This document shows, one piece after another, positions 15,525-23,335 of a DNA stretch of 64,000 nt. This DNA is from Paramixta manurensis (GTDB taxonomy: Bacteria > Pseudomonadota > Gammaproteobacteria > Enterobacterales > Enterobacteriaceae), in contig NZ_CP054212.1 in assembly GCF_013285385.1 (NCBI RefSeq), forward strand, positions 1,178,001 through 1,242,000. Reading direction: 5' to 3'. The notes beneath the pieces are model-generated. The model worked only from the letters and a program-made list of their open reading frames with translations. It did no database searches and had not been told where the DNA came from. The position numbers and the translations under genes are program-made. The first letter of the stretch is position 1; every line of letters starts with the position of its first letter.

Positions 15525-16070
15525 ATGAACTCAACGTTTCACGAAGTGCATGTTGCGCCCGCTAGCGCCGCCTTGCTCGAATCGCTGGCTCTGCACGACT
15601 ACAGTTTTACCGTCACAGAAGAGGTCCAGGCGGCTTTTGATCGCCCAATTGATGCGTGTTTGCAGGCGGTTGAACCTTATGAGAAAGCCTACTTTAATCA
15701 ACCACAACAGTTTTCCGCCTATTTGGATAGCCTTGATGGCGCGTTATTCGTTGCCCATTTTGCAGAACAAGCGGCAGGTTATCTGGCTATCAGTCGTCAC
15801 TGGAATGGCCTGGCATTGGTAGAGGATATTGCCGTTGAGCGTAACCAGCGTCATTGCGGGTGCGGTCAGGCATTAATGGCTGCGGGTATCCGTTGGGCAC
15901 ATGAGCAGGGCCTGGCGGGGCTGATGCTGGAAACGCAATCAAACAATGTTGCGGCCTGCCGCTTTTATGAACGGCAAGGTTTCGAATTAGGCGGTATTGA
16001 TCGCTGTCTCTACCGCGGCTTGCACTCACGCCGGGCGGAAACCGCACTATTTTGGTATTTGTGGTTTTAA
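15525..16070 (+). CDS. GNAT acetyltransferase, streptothricin-acetyltransferase like
   Basis: A 181-residue GNAT protein. The acetyl-CoA region shows VEDIAVERNQRHCGCGQAL (the usual R/Q-x-x-G-x-G/A loop, here with Gly-Cys-Gly), followed by LMLETQSNNVAACRFYERQGF and an ALFWYLWF end. This series closely parallels SatA/Stat streptothricin acetyltransferases (EDIAV, GLMLETQ.NN..AC.FY, AVFWYL). It may inactivate streptothricin-type antibiotics by N-acetylation. I chose the ATG at 15525, since an upstream in-frame extension crosses the terminator. Real resistance activity is unproven. Confidence 0.82.
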   Translation: MNSTFHEVHVAPASAALLESLALHDYSFTVTEEVQAAFDRPIDACLQAVEPYEKAYFNQPQQFSAYLDSLDGALFVAHFAEQAAGYLAISRHWNGLALVEDIAVERNQRHCGCGQALMAAGIRWAHEQGLAGLMLETQSNNVAACRFYERQGFELGGIDRCLYRGLHSRRAETALFWYLWF

Positions 16071-16105
16071 ATACATGCGCAGCGGTAAGCAACAGTGAGA
16101 TGGAA

Positions 16106-16354
16106 TTATTGCTCTTTCTCTTCCATTAACTGCGCCAGTAAGCGGCGATAGCCCTGTAGCATCCCCTCATTCATTTCCAGTTCCAGCTTACGCAATACGC
16201 TGGCAATCAATGAGTGAGTGGTCGTTGGCTGACCTGTCTGCATCAATTCAGTCATTACGGCGGCGAGCAGTTCGGCTTCTTTCGGCGCGTGCCACGCCGG
16301 GCTATTAAAATAGTCAGTAATGGCGCGTCCCGCGCTGGGGGGCTGTGTTCTCAT
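16106..16354 (-). CDS. AriR/YmgB-family biofilm and acid-stress regulator-like protein
   Basis: An 82-residue protein in the size range and pattern of the YmgB/AriR/YcgZ family: a short N-terminal linker, DYFNSP, then two long helices (LLAAVMTELMQTG and ILASVLRKLE-like segment, MLQGYRRLLAQLM). GGAGG lies 7 bases before the ATG at 16354. In E. coli these small proteins act in the BluR/Rcs circuits on biofilm and acid resistance. Here the gene stands alone. Family-level assignment only. Confidence 0.7.
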   Translation of the reverse strand: MRTQPPSAGRAITDYFNSPAWHAPKEAELLAAVMTELMQTGQPTTTHSLIASVLRKLELEMNEGMLQGYRRLLAQLMEEKEQ

Positions 16355-16492
16355 GCTAAACCTCCGAAAAAGCCGCGCCGGCCCCACACGGCGAACCGTT
16401 GAGATCCTGGCGTAAAGAATAATTAAGGACAGCAAATCAGAGCGCATTGCCGACAGCGGTAAAGAAATACCGCCGATGGTTTTTTAAACATA

Positions 16493-16547
16493 GAACCGCC
16501 TTGAAAAAAAGTCAGTAACACGATGAAATATTTTTTCGCGGCGGTTC
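16493..16547. repeat. Long inverted repeat downstream of marC
   Basis: GAACCGCC-x2-GAAAAAA on the left pairs with TTTTTT-x2-GGCGGTTC on the right, about 15 pairs with a 20-base loop. It begins a few bases after the marC stop. It may end marC transcription on the minus strand, although the T run is inside the stem rather than after it. Confidence 0.45.
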
Positions 16548-16551
16548 CGGT

Positions 16552-17223
16552 TTAATGCGCTGAATAAGTTGTGACTACCTCAAGGACGCCATTAATAATA
16601 AATTGCACGCCCATGCAGACCAGCAAAAAGCCCATTAAGCGGGAAATGGCTTCGATGCCGCCTTTGCCAACCAAACGCATAATTGCGCCGGAGCTGCGCA
16701 GGCAAAGCCATAAAATAACGCTGACGGTAAAAAAGGTGGCAACCGGCGCCACTTTGACGACCCAGGGAGAAAAATCGATCCCGCTACGCACCGTCGAGGC
16801 TGAGCTAATAATCATGGCGATGGTGCCGGGGCCGGCGGTGCTTGGCATCGCCAGCGGAACAAATGCGATATTCACCGCCTTCCGTTCATTGATTTCTCCC
16901 TGTTTATGTTCCGCTTCTACCGACTGACCGGCCGGTTTATGCGGAAACAGCATGCGGAAACCAATAAAGGCGACAATTAACCCGCCAGCAATCCGTAAGC
17001 CGGGAATGGAAATGCCAAAGGTGTCCATCACGGCCTGACCGGCATACCAGGCCACGGCCATAATAATAAATACGTAAATAGAGGCCTGCAGCGATTGCCG
17101 ATTACGCTCATCAAAATTCATTTCACCGGCGAGGCCGAGAAAGAGGGCGACGGTTGTCAACGGGTTGGCGAGCGGTAGCAGGATGACTAATCCCAGCCCT
17201 ATCGCACGAAAAAGCTCCAACAT
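16552..17223 (-). CDS. marC: MarC family inner-membrane protein
   Basis: A 223-residue membrane protein with six hydrophobic segments, nearly colinear with E. coli MarC (LLPLANPLTTVALFLGLAG, FGISIPGLRIAGG, NIAFVPLAMPSTAGPGTIA, SRLMGFLLVCMGVQFIING). The function of MarC is unknown; it is not involved in marRAB-type multidrug resistance despite the name. It is not next to marRAB here. A wide gap separates it from the divergent cold-shock gene. Confidence 0.92.
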   Translation of the reverse strand: MLELFRAIGLGLVILLPLANPLTTVALFLGLAGEMNFDERNRQSLQASIYVFIIMAVAWYAGQAVMDTFGISIPGLRIAGGLIVAFIGFRMLFPHKPAGQSVEAEHKQGEINERKAVNIAFVPLAMPSTAGPGTIAMIISSASTVRSGIDFSPWVVKVAPVATFFTVSVILWLCLRSSGAIMRLVGKGGIEAISRLMGFLLVCMGVQFIINGVLEVVTTYSAH

Positions 17224-17382
17224 AAAGAGGACTCCCTTTCCTTCGTGGGGGATAGTTAACAGTGATGTTATTAACTAATATTAACGCACGGTATTATTAC
17301 CGGGAAAATTAAACAGATCCAGCAACAAAGATTAAGCGAAAGCGTGGTTTTGTGTTGTGATATTAACCAACATAAATAATCC

Positions 17383-17437
17383 TTGCATCGCCGGGGCTAG
17401 TATGAGTAAATGCCCCAGTCGGTTTGTCTGGCAGTCC
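17383..17437 (+). promoter_or_regulatory. Promoter and cold-box-like start of the cold-shock gene leader
   Basis: TTGCAT (17383-17388) and GTAAAT (17406-17411) are 17 bases apart and predict a start near 17418. The RNA would begin with GGTTTGTCTGGCAGTCC, which resembles the cold-box start of the E. coli cspA leader. A leader of about 170 bases follows without a gene, as is usual for cspA-type cold-inducible mRNAs. I see nothing else in the 363-base gap 17224-17586. Confidence 0.5.
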
Positions 17438-17586
17438 GATTATGCGAGCAGTTTTAGTAAAGCAGTCTGCAGTTAAAGCGTTATCTCAGATATCTCTTCT
17501 TCAGTGACTCCTTCCTGAGTGCCTCATAACTCTGTAAACAAACCCTGTTGCCCTGAGTGGCGTGTAACTGAATGAAGGATAGACAA

Positions 17587-17799
17587 ATGTCTAACAAAAT
17601 GACTGGTTTAGTAAAATGGTTCAACGCTGAGAAAGGTTTCGGCTTCATTTCTCCGGCTGATGGCAGCAAAGACGTGTTCGTACACTTCTCTGCTATCCAG
17701 AGCGAAGGTTTTAAATCTCTGGAAGAAGGCCAGAACGTTGAGTTCACCATCGAAAATGGTCAGAAAGGCCCGGCTGCTGCTAACGTTACCGTTCGCTAA
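17587..17799 (+). CDS. CspA-family cold shock protein
   Basis: A 70-residue single cold-shock domain. RNP1 (KGFGFI) and RNP2 (VFVHFSAI) are intact. The sequence is about equally close to E. coli CspA, CspB and CspI, so I do not name it. It binds single-stranded RNA and DNA and melts secondary structure at low temperature. AAGGA precedes the ATG, and the long leader upstream suggests cold induction. A strong terminator follows. Confidence 0.95.
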   Translation: MSNKMTGLVKWFNAEKGFGFISPADGSKDVFVHFSAIQSEGFKSLEEGQNVEFTIENGQKGPAAANVTVR

Positions 17800-17847
17800 G
17801 CCAATCCGGTGCCAGGCCGCATAGCAATATGCGGTTGTCACCCGCTC

Positions 17848-17872
17848 AAAAACCCGCCTCGTGCGGGTTTTT
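17848..17872. terminator. Rho-independent terminator of the cold-shock gene
   Basis: A5-CCCGC-CTCGT-GCGGG-T5 lies 49 bases after the stop, with A and T runs on both sides. Confidence 0.9.
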
Positions 17873-18013
17873 GTGTATTACGCACCGCTAATTCCCGCCC
17901 CGACAGTAAAAAGAACCAAATGCCGCTGATTGCCAAGTTTTGTTACGCCAGCGCTTTACGCTGCCGGTAGACTAACCCAACACAGCTCTAATCCGAGGCA
18001 CTACGCCAGCATA

Positions 18014-19210
18014 ATGGAATCCTGGAAGGTTAATCTTATTTCGGTCTGGCTTGGCTGTTTTTTTACCGGCCTCGCTATCAGTCAAATCCTCCCATTTCTT
18101 CCGCTCTATATTGAACAGCTTGGCGTTCACTCTCATCGTGCGCTCAATATTTGGTCTGGTCTGACGTTTAGCGTCACGTTTATGGTTTCGGCGGTGGTTT
18201 CCCCGATGTGGGGCAGTTTGGCCGATCGTAAAGGGCGCAAGCTCATGCTATTACGCGCCTCATTTGGCATGGGGGCGGTAATTTTACTGCAGGCGTTTGT
18301 TAGCAACGTATGGCAACTGTTTTTGTTGCGCGCATTAATGGGGCTCACTTCGGGCTATATTCCAAATGCGATGGCGCTGGTCGCGTCGCAGGTTCCGCGC
18401 GATCGCAGCGGTTGGGCGCTCAGCATGGTTGCTACCGGACAAATTACCGGTGTTATTGCCGGCCCGTTATTGGGCGGTTTATTAGCTGATGAGGTTGGGC
18501 TGCGTGCGGTGTTTTTGATTACCGCCGGTCTGCTATTAGTCAGTTTTCTGATTACGCTATTTTTGATCAAAGAAACCGGTCATCGCCCAATCAAGAAAGG
18601 AGATAAGCTGAGCGGTAAAGCGGTTTTCCAGTCTTTAAGTAACCCGGCGCTGGTGGTGAGCCTGTTTTTTACGACGCTGGTTATTCAGCTTTGCAACGGC
18701 TCGATTAGCCCGATACTGACGCTTTTTGTCCGCCAACTGGCGCCGGATGCGCATAATATTGCCTTTATCAGTGGGTTCATTGCCGCTGTGCCTGGTATTT
18801 CAGCGCTCTTTTCCGCGCCGCGCCTTGGAAAATTGGGCGATCGTATTGGTACCGAGCGTATTTTGTTAGCGACACTCTGCGTATCGGTGGTGCTATTTAT
18901 CGGTATGTCATTTGTCACCAGCGCCATGCAACTTGGCATTCTGCGTTTTTTGCTCGGCTTTGCTGATGGCGCGATGTTACCTGCCGTACAAACGTTACTG
19001 TTACGCTACGCCAGTGAGCAGGTCACCGGGCGTATTTTCGGCTACAACCAATCGTTTATGTATTTAGGCAATGTGGCAGGGCCGCTGATGGGATCGGGAA
19101 TTTCAGCGGCGATCGGTTTTCGTTGGGTTTTTGTCGGCACCGCTGTGGTGGTGTTAATTAACACCCTGCAACTGATGCGTTTTTACCGTCGACGGAAAGC
19201 TCGCAGTTAA
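18014..19210 (+). CDS. mdtG: MFS multidrug efflux transporter MdtG
   Basis: A 398-residue, 12-span major facilitator. Similarity to E. coli MdtG is clear: LPFLPLYIEQLGV, the MFS loop motif SPMWGSLADRKGRKLMLLRA after span 2, and ISGFIAAVPG..ALFSAPRLGKLGDRIG in the second half. MdtG exports fosfomycin and other drugs. The ATG at 18014 (MESWKVN) fits the family start, but no good ribosome site is visible; TTG and ATG codons further upstream are possible. Its stop overlaps the convergent lacZ stop by four bases. Confidence 0.87.
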   Translation: MESWKVNLISVWLGCFFTGLAISQILPFLPLYIEQLGVHSHRALNIWSGLTFSVTFMVSAVVSPMWGSLADRKGRKLMLLRASFGMGAVILLQAFVSNVWQLFLLRALMGLTSGYIPNAMALVASQVPRDRSGWALSMVATGQITGVIAGPLLGGLLADEVGLRAVFLITAGLLLVSFLITLFLIKETGHRPIKKGDKLSGKAVFQSLSNPALVVSLFFTTLVIQLCNGSISPILTLFVRQLAPDAHNIAFISGFIAAVPGISALFSAPRLGKLGDRIGTERILLATLCVSVVLFIGMSFVTSAMQLGILRFLLGFADGAMLPAVQTLLLRYASEQVTGRIFGYNQSFMYLGNVAGPLMGSGISAAIGFRWVFVGTAVVVLINTLQLMRFYRRRKARS

Positions 19211-22200
19211 TTCGTTCTGCGAGGGGTGAGACGTAGCGCGTAATGCCAGCGCTGCGCGCTAAGTAAAAATGCCGTGTCGACGGATGGGCTCCATGAATCA
19301 TCACCTCCGACGCCCATATGAAAGCCATCAATATGCAACCAGCATCCGGTTTCTGGTTGTAATAGGTGACGGTGCGAGGTGGTTTGCAGTTGTTCAAGGC
19401 TGTATCGGCTTAACGAAAAATGAAAATCCCCCGTTACCTCAAGTGAACCTGTGTGGAGTAGGCGAGTGCCGCCACGTAAGCCGTTTTCACAAGGAAAAAC
19501 GTAAGGCGTGTGTAACGCGTCTAGCGGTAACGTCCAGTGTGAAAATTGCGCCGCCAGACGGCGGTCCGGGTAGTTTTCATGCGGGCCAAGCCCTAACCAA
19601 CTCACTGAGTCCGGTGCTTCAGCAAGTTGGCAACGCAGGCCAATGCGTGCAGGCGCAGGAAGATCGTCGGCCCGCTCAACATCAACCTCCAGCGCTAGCG
19701 TGCCGTCTGCCGCCATTAAATAACGCTTACGGCTGAGAAACGCCGTTTTTCCCTGGTAGCAATAAGCGTGTAGGGTTTCTATTAGTACCGCATCGGTTTG
19801 TTGAGTGGCGTTAACACGCAGCACCTCTGGCGTTAGCTGATAAAAACCCGCCTGTTTCCAGCGCTCCACCCACGCATGAGGATCTCTTTGCGTGGCCTCG
19901 CTAATGCCAATATCGTTATCCAGCGGAGCACGTACAAAACAGTCGCGCAACGGCGAGATCAGGCATTGTCGGCCATGGTGGTACCAGGCGGTTAACTCAC
20001 CGTGTTGAGGGGAAAACTCCCAGCGTTGCTGACCCTGTTCAACCAGAATGCGATCGGGACGCGTGGTTAAGAGAGGCGCGATGCCATTTTCTGGTGGCTG
20101 CGGATGCGCCAACGCGGCGGGAAGCCGCCATTGATCCCACGCCACCCGATGTTCGGCTTCAGACCAGCCGGTGGCCCGCGGTTGGCGAACTTCAAGATTA
20201 AGCCAGATTTCGCCGCTGCGGGCGGCAAGCCCCGGTGGTGCGGAGAGCGTAATATGCTGGGTGCCGCCCGGCGCCAGCAGTAGCTCACTCTCTCCTGCGG
20301 CAATCACCACGCCTTGATGCTCAATACGCCAATACAAACGTTCGTTGTCGCTGTGCCGGAACAGATATTCGCTGGTGACGCTAAAGCTAAAAGGATTATC
20401 TTCATCGACAACAAATTGGAAGAATTGCTGTGCGCGCTGCGCTTCATAGAGGGCTGGGTGCGGAGTGCGGTCGGCAAACAGCAAACCATTCATACAGAAT
20501 TGTCGATCATTCGGCGTATCGCCAAAATCGCCGCCGTAGGCTTGCCAGCGTTCGCCCTCAGCGGAGGTGCGCGTCAGGCTTTGATCAACCCAATCCCAGA
20601 CAAAACCACCTTGTAAACGTGGGTACTGACGAAAAGCCTGCCAGTAACGCGCAAAGCCGCCGAAGCTGTTCCCCATTGCATGCGCATATTCACACAAAAT
20701 TAACGGGCGTGACTCGCCGGGCAAACCGATCCACTTCTTGATCGACCATTTAGGCACCGCAGGAAAGGGCTGGTCAACCTCAACGCGTGCATACATCGGA
20801 CAGAGTATATCGGTCGCGCTGCTGTTTGCTCCGCCGCCTTCGTATTGTACCGGGCGAGTCTCATCGGCGCTTTTTACCCAGCGATAAAGGGCGTCATGCG
20901 TGCTGCCGTGGCCCGATTCATTACCCAACGACCAAATGATAATGCAGGGATGATTACGATCGCGCTGTACCATCCGCGTGACGCGCTCACTAAACGCACT
21001 GAACCAACGTGGATCGTCAGCCAGCCGGTTCATCGGCTGCATACCGTGCGTTTCGATATTGGCTTCATCCACCACATATAAGCCATAGCGATCGCACAGC
21101 CGATACCAAAGCGGATGATTGGGATAATGCGCGCAACGTACCGCATTAAAGTTATGTTGTTTCATCAACAGAATGTCACGCACCATGGTAGCTTCATCCA
21201 TCACCTGGCCATTTTCGGGGTGATGTTCATGACGGTTGACGCCACGAATCAGTAACGGTTGGTGATTTAGCGTTAAAAGCCCCTGCTGAATAGCGATATG
21301 GCGAAAGCCAACGTCGTAGGCTTCGGCTTCCACTAGCGTACCCATTTCATCATACAGCGCCACGACCGCGCGATAGAGATGCGGTGTTTCCGCGCTCCAA
21401 AGCAATGGTTGGTCAATTGGTAATGTCAGTAAGGCGCGTTCCGGATAATGCCCGCGTTCATCCACCGGCGGAGAGCCAAACTTTCCGCGTTGCGAAGCAA
21501 TCTGTTGTTCACCCCGCCACAAACTGACCTCCAACGGGTAGGAGGGCGCTTGCGCAGGACGCAAATTGGAACACACCTTGACTTGTAACCGGGCGGAAGT
21601 CAGTTCCGGGCTGAGATGGGTTTCAATTTGGATGTCGGTAAAATGGGCGGCCGGTTTATGCAGCAGCGTCACATCACGGAAGATCCCGCTCATACGCCAC
21701 ATGTCTTGGTCTTCCAGATAGCTTCCGTCACTCCAACGCAATACCAGTACCGCCAACCGGTTATGGGTGGGCGTGAGGTAAGCGGAAAGGTCAAATTCTG
21801 CCGGCAGGCGGCTATCTTGCGAATAGCCGACCCAGTCGCCATTGCACCAGAGGTGGAAAGCTGAATTAACCCCATCGAAAATGATTCGTGTGCTGCCGTC
21901 AGCAAACCAGGCGGGATCTATATCAAATGTGAGCGAGTAACATCCGGTCGGGTTTGCGGTTGGTACCTGCGGTGGCGTAACCGGGATCGGATATTGTACG
22001 TTGGTATAAATCGGCGTGTCATAGCCTAACATTTGCCAATTGGACGGTACCACCATGTTAACTGACTCCGGCAAGTCTTCCTCAATCCAGATTTCAGGCA
22101 CCGCTTCAGGCTGGTGGAAATAGCTAAAACGCCAGTTGCCATTTAACGACCTGCGGCTGGATGAGGGGGCATCGTCGCGCGCCGCATCCACTGCACGCCA

Positions 22201-22311
22201 ACTGGCAAAAGGCGGATGTGCGTCCAGCCGGTGCATATGGGTAATTTGTGGGTTTTCATGGTCGCGGCGAGCGAGGATCTCCGCCAAAGATTGACGTGAA
22301 GCAGTAGCCAT
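19207..22311 (-). CDS. lacZ: Beta-galactosidase LacZ (GH2)
   Basis: A 1034-residue GH2 beta-galactosidase, slightly longer than E. coli LacZ (1024). The acid/base is E465 in NESGHG and the nucleophile E541 in ILCEYAHAMGNS. All five domains appear present, with GVNRHEHHP and ANIETHGM in the barrel. It hydrolyses lactose to glucose and galactose. No lacI, lacY or lacA lies next to it, so it must depend on a distant permease and repressor. It starts at an ATG with weak AAGAG and has a lac-operator-like site upstream. Confidence 0.96.
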   Translation of the reverse strand: MATASRQSLAEILARRDHENPQITHMHRLDAHPPFASWRAVDAARDDAPSSSRRSLNGNWRFSYFHQPEAVPEIWIEEDLPESVNMVVPSNWQMLGYDTPIYTNVQYPIPVTPPQVPTANPTGCYSLTFDIDPAWFADGSTRIIFDGVNSAFHLWCNGDWVGYSQDSRLPAEFDLSAYLTPTHNRLAVLVLRWSDGSYLEDQDMWRMSGIFRDVTLLHKPAAHFTDIQIETHLSPELTSARLQVKVCSNLRPAQAPSYPLEVSLWRGEQQIASQRGKFGSPPVDERGHYPERALLTLPIDQPLLWSAETPHLYRAVVALYDEMGTLVEAEAYDVGFRHIAIQQGLLTLNHQPLLIRGVNRHEHHPENGQVMDEATMVRDILLMKQHNFNAVRCAHYPNHPLWYRLCDRYGLYVVDEANIETHGMQPMNRLADDPRWFSAFSERVTRMVQRDRNHPCIIIWSLGNESGHGSTHDALYRWVKSADETRPVQYEGGGANSSATDILCPMYARVEVDQPFPAVPKWSIKKWIGLPGESRPLILCEYAHAMGNSFGGFARYWQAFRQYPRLQGGFVWDWVDQSLTRTSAEGERWQAYGGDFGDTPNDRQFCMNGLLFADRTPHPALYEAQRAQQFFQFVVDEDNPFSFSVTSEYLFRHSDNERLYWRIEHQGVVIAAGESELLLAPGGTQHITLSAPPGLAARSGEIWLNLEVRQPRATGWSEAEHRVAWDQWRLPAALAHPQPPENGIAPLLTTRPDRILVEQGQQRWEFSPQHGELTAWYHHGRQCLISPLRDCFVRAPLDNDIGISEATQRDPHAWVERWKQAGFYQLTPEVLRVNATQQTDAVLIETLHAYCYQGKTAFLSRKRYLMAADGTLALEVDVERADDLPAPARIGLRCQLAEAPDSVSWLGLGPHENYPDRRLAAQFSHWTLPLDALHTPYVFPCENGLRGGTRLLHTGSLEVTGDFHFSLSRYSLEQLQTTSHRHLLQPETGCWLHIDGFHMGVGGDDSWSPSVDTAFLLSAQRWHYALRLTPRRTN

Positions 22312-22328
22312 CGTTAATTACTCTTGTG

Positions 22329-22344
22329 TTGTTATGCGCTCACA
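22329..22344 (-). promoter_or_regulatory. lac operator-like site upstream of lacZ
   Basis: On the minus strand TGTGAGCGCATAACAA matches the core of E. coli lac O1 (TGTGAGCGGATAACAA) at 15 of 16 bases. It begins 33 bases before the lacZ ATG, almost the same distance as in E. coli. TTTACC (22365-22370) may be the -35. LacI-type control by a repressor encoded elsewhere is expected. Confidence 0.72.
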
Positions 22345-22518
22345 TTGGCATCACGCTGCTTACAGGTAAAGATGAGCATCAGCAATACGCGAACCCGATC
22401 CCACTTTGGCTTAGCAGACAAACGAGGTGAATAAGGCGGCCGTGATGGCGGAGGAAAATCTCTATCATTTTTATTTTCAGGATGTTAACGTCATTCTTTC
22501 ACTCTCCGAGATATTCAC

Positions 22519-22773
22519 ATGAAACACCTCATTGCTGAATTGTTGCTTAAGCTCGCGGAAAAAGAGGAAGAGTCAAAACAGCTCGCGGCGTTAGTCAACG
22601 CGCTGGAAATTGTCGTGACGGGAGTGGTGGGTAATATGGAAACTCATCAGCGCGAAGCGATAGTCGCGAATATTAAACAGGCGATGCAAAAAAACGCGTT
22701 GGATGCACACCATCCGGATAAGCGGCTAGTAGAGACCTATATTGAAAAACTGCTGGGCTCCCCACTTTATTAA
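22519..22773 (+). CDS. iraP: Anti-adaptor protein IraP
   Basis: An 84-residue helical protein colinear with E. coli IraP (MK.LIAELL.KLA.KEEESK.L...V.ALEI.VT at the start; the two end with a similar KKLL region). IraP binds RssB and blocks delivery of RpoS to ClpXP, so RpoS rises during phosphate starvation. In E. coli iraP also lies just upstream of the phoA-psiF-dgcC cluster; here phoA is missing. A long hairpin follows the stop. Confidence 0.88.
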   Translation: MKHLIAELLLKLAEKEEESKQLAALVNALEIVVTGVVGNMETHQREAIVANIKQAMQKNALDAHHPDKRLVETYIEKLLGSPLY

Positions 22774-22800
22774 GCATCAGAGAAAATGGTTTATCCTGGT

Positions 22801-22840
22801 CCATGAAGTAAACCGAAGGAAGAGTTTTACTTCATGGTTT
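22801..22840 (+). terminator. Hairpin terminator after iraP
   Basis: CCATGAAGTAAA / TTTACTTCATGG form a perfect 12-bp stem with a 13-base loop, followed by only T3. It lies 28 bases after the iraP stop. Confidence 0.65.
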
Positions 22841-22942
22841 AAATTGAGACATGGATAAGGTTTTTATCAGTGGTTCTTCGCTGAAAATTAAACCCATGCC
22901 ACAATGAATAAGTTGTACAACCACAAATAAGGAAGCGATGAG

Positions 22943-23245
22943 ATGAAAGCCCAGCTAATGTTGGTTGTGGTGGCAGGGTTGCTGGTTGCTACGGGAGCCG
23001 GCGCGGCGGAGAAAACGCCGCAGCAACAAAAAATGACGGTCTGTAATCAGCAGGCAACCAGTCAGTCATTAAAAGGGGACGCGCGAAAAACTTTTATGAG
23101 CCAATGCTTGCGTAAAGAGAGTAATAGCGCGGGTGTCACCACCCAACAAATGAAAATGAAGACCTGTAATACCGAGGCCAGCGGTAAGGCGCTTAAAGGC
23201 GACGCACGTAAAACCTTTATGAGCCAGTGCCTGAAAAAAAGCTGA
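22943..23245 (+). CDS. psiF: PsiF, small periplasmic phosphate-starvation-inducible protein
   Basis: A 100-residue protein with a cleaved signal peptide (about residues 1-21, ending GAGA). The mature part is a tandem repeat: two units of KMTVCNQQA..SLKGDARKTFMSQCL type, near residues 31-56 and 71-98, each with two cysteines. psiF is a Pho-regulon gene of unknown function in E. coli, next to phoA. No Pho box is obvious upstream here and phoA is absent, so its regulation may differ. Confidence 0.9.
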   Translation: MKAQLMLVVVAGLLVATGAGAAEKTPQQQKMTVCNQQATSQSLKGDARKTFMSQCLRKESNSAGVTTQQMKMKTCNTEASGKALKGDARKTFMSQCLKKS

Positions 23246-23253
23246 TCGCTATT

Positions 23254-23275
23254 CCCGGGCAGGTCTCTGCCCGGG
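23254..23275. terminator. Strong inverted repeat after psiF
   Basis: CCCGGGCAG-GTCT-CTGCCCGGG is a perfect 9-bp GC-rich stem nine bases after the psiF stop. No T run follows on either strand, so termination may be inefficient. Confidence 0.55.
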
Positions 23276-23335
23276 GTAGAAGTGACGCGTTACCAGAATT
23301 AACACCGCCGTTTTAGATGGTTTGGCGAGGTAGCC

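Noticed and set aside
17401..17475. 24-codon frame in the cold-shock leader
   Set aside because: Lies across the predicted start site and has no ribosome site.
19269..19736. Plus-strand 155-codon frame inside lacZ
   Set aside because: Antisense to well conserved lacZ coding sequence, with no ribosome site or recognisable domain.
22860..22942. Possible Pho box before psiF
   Set aside because: No repeat of the CTGTCAT type could be found in the gap.
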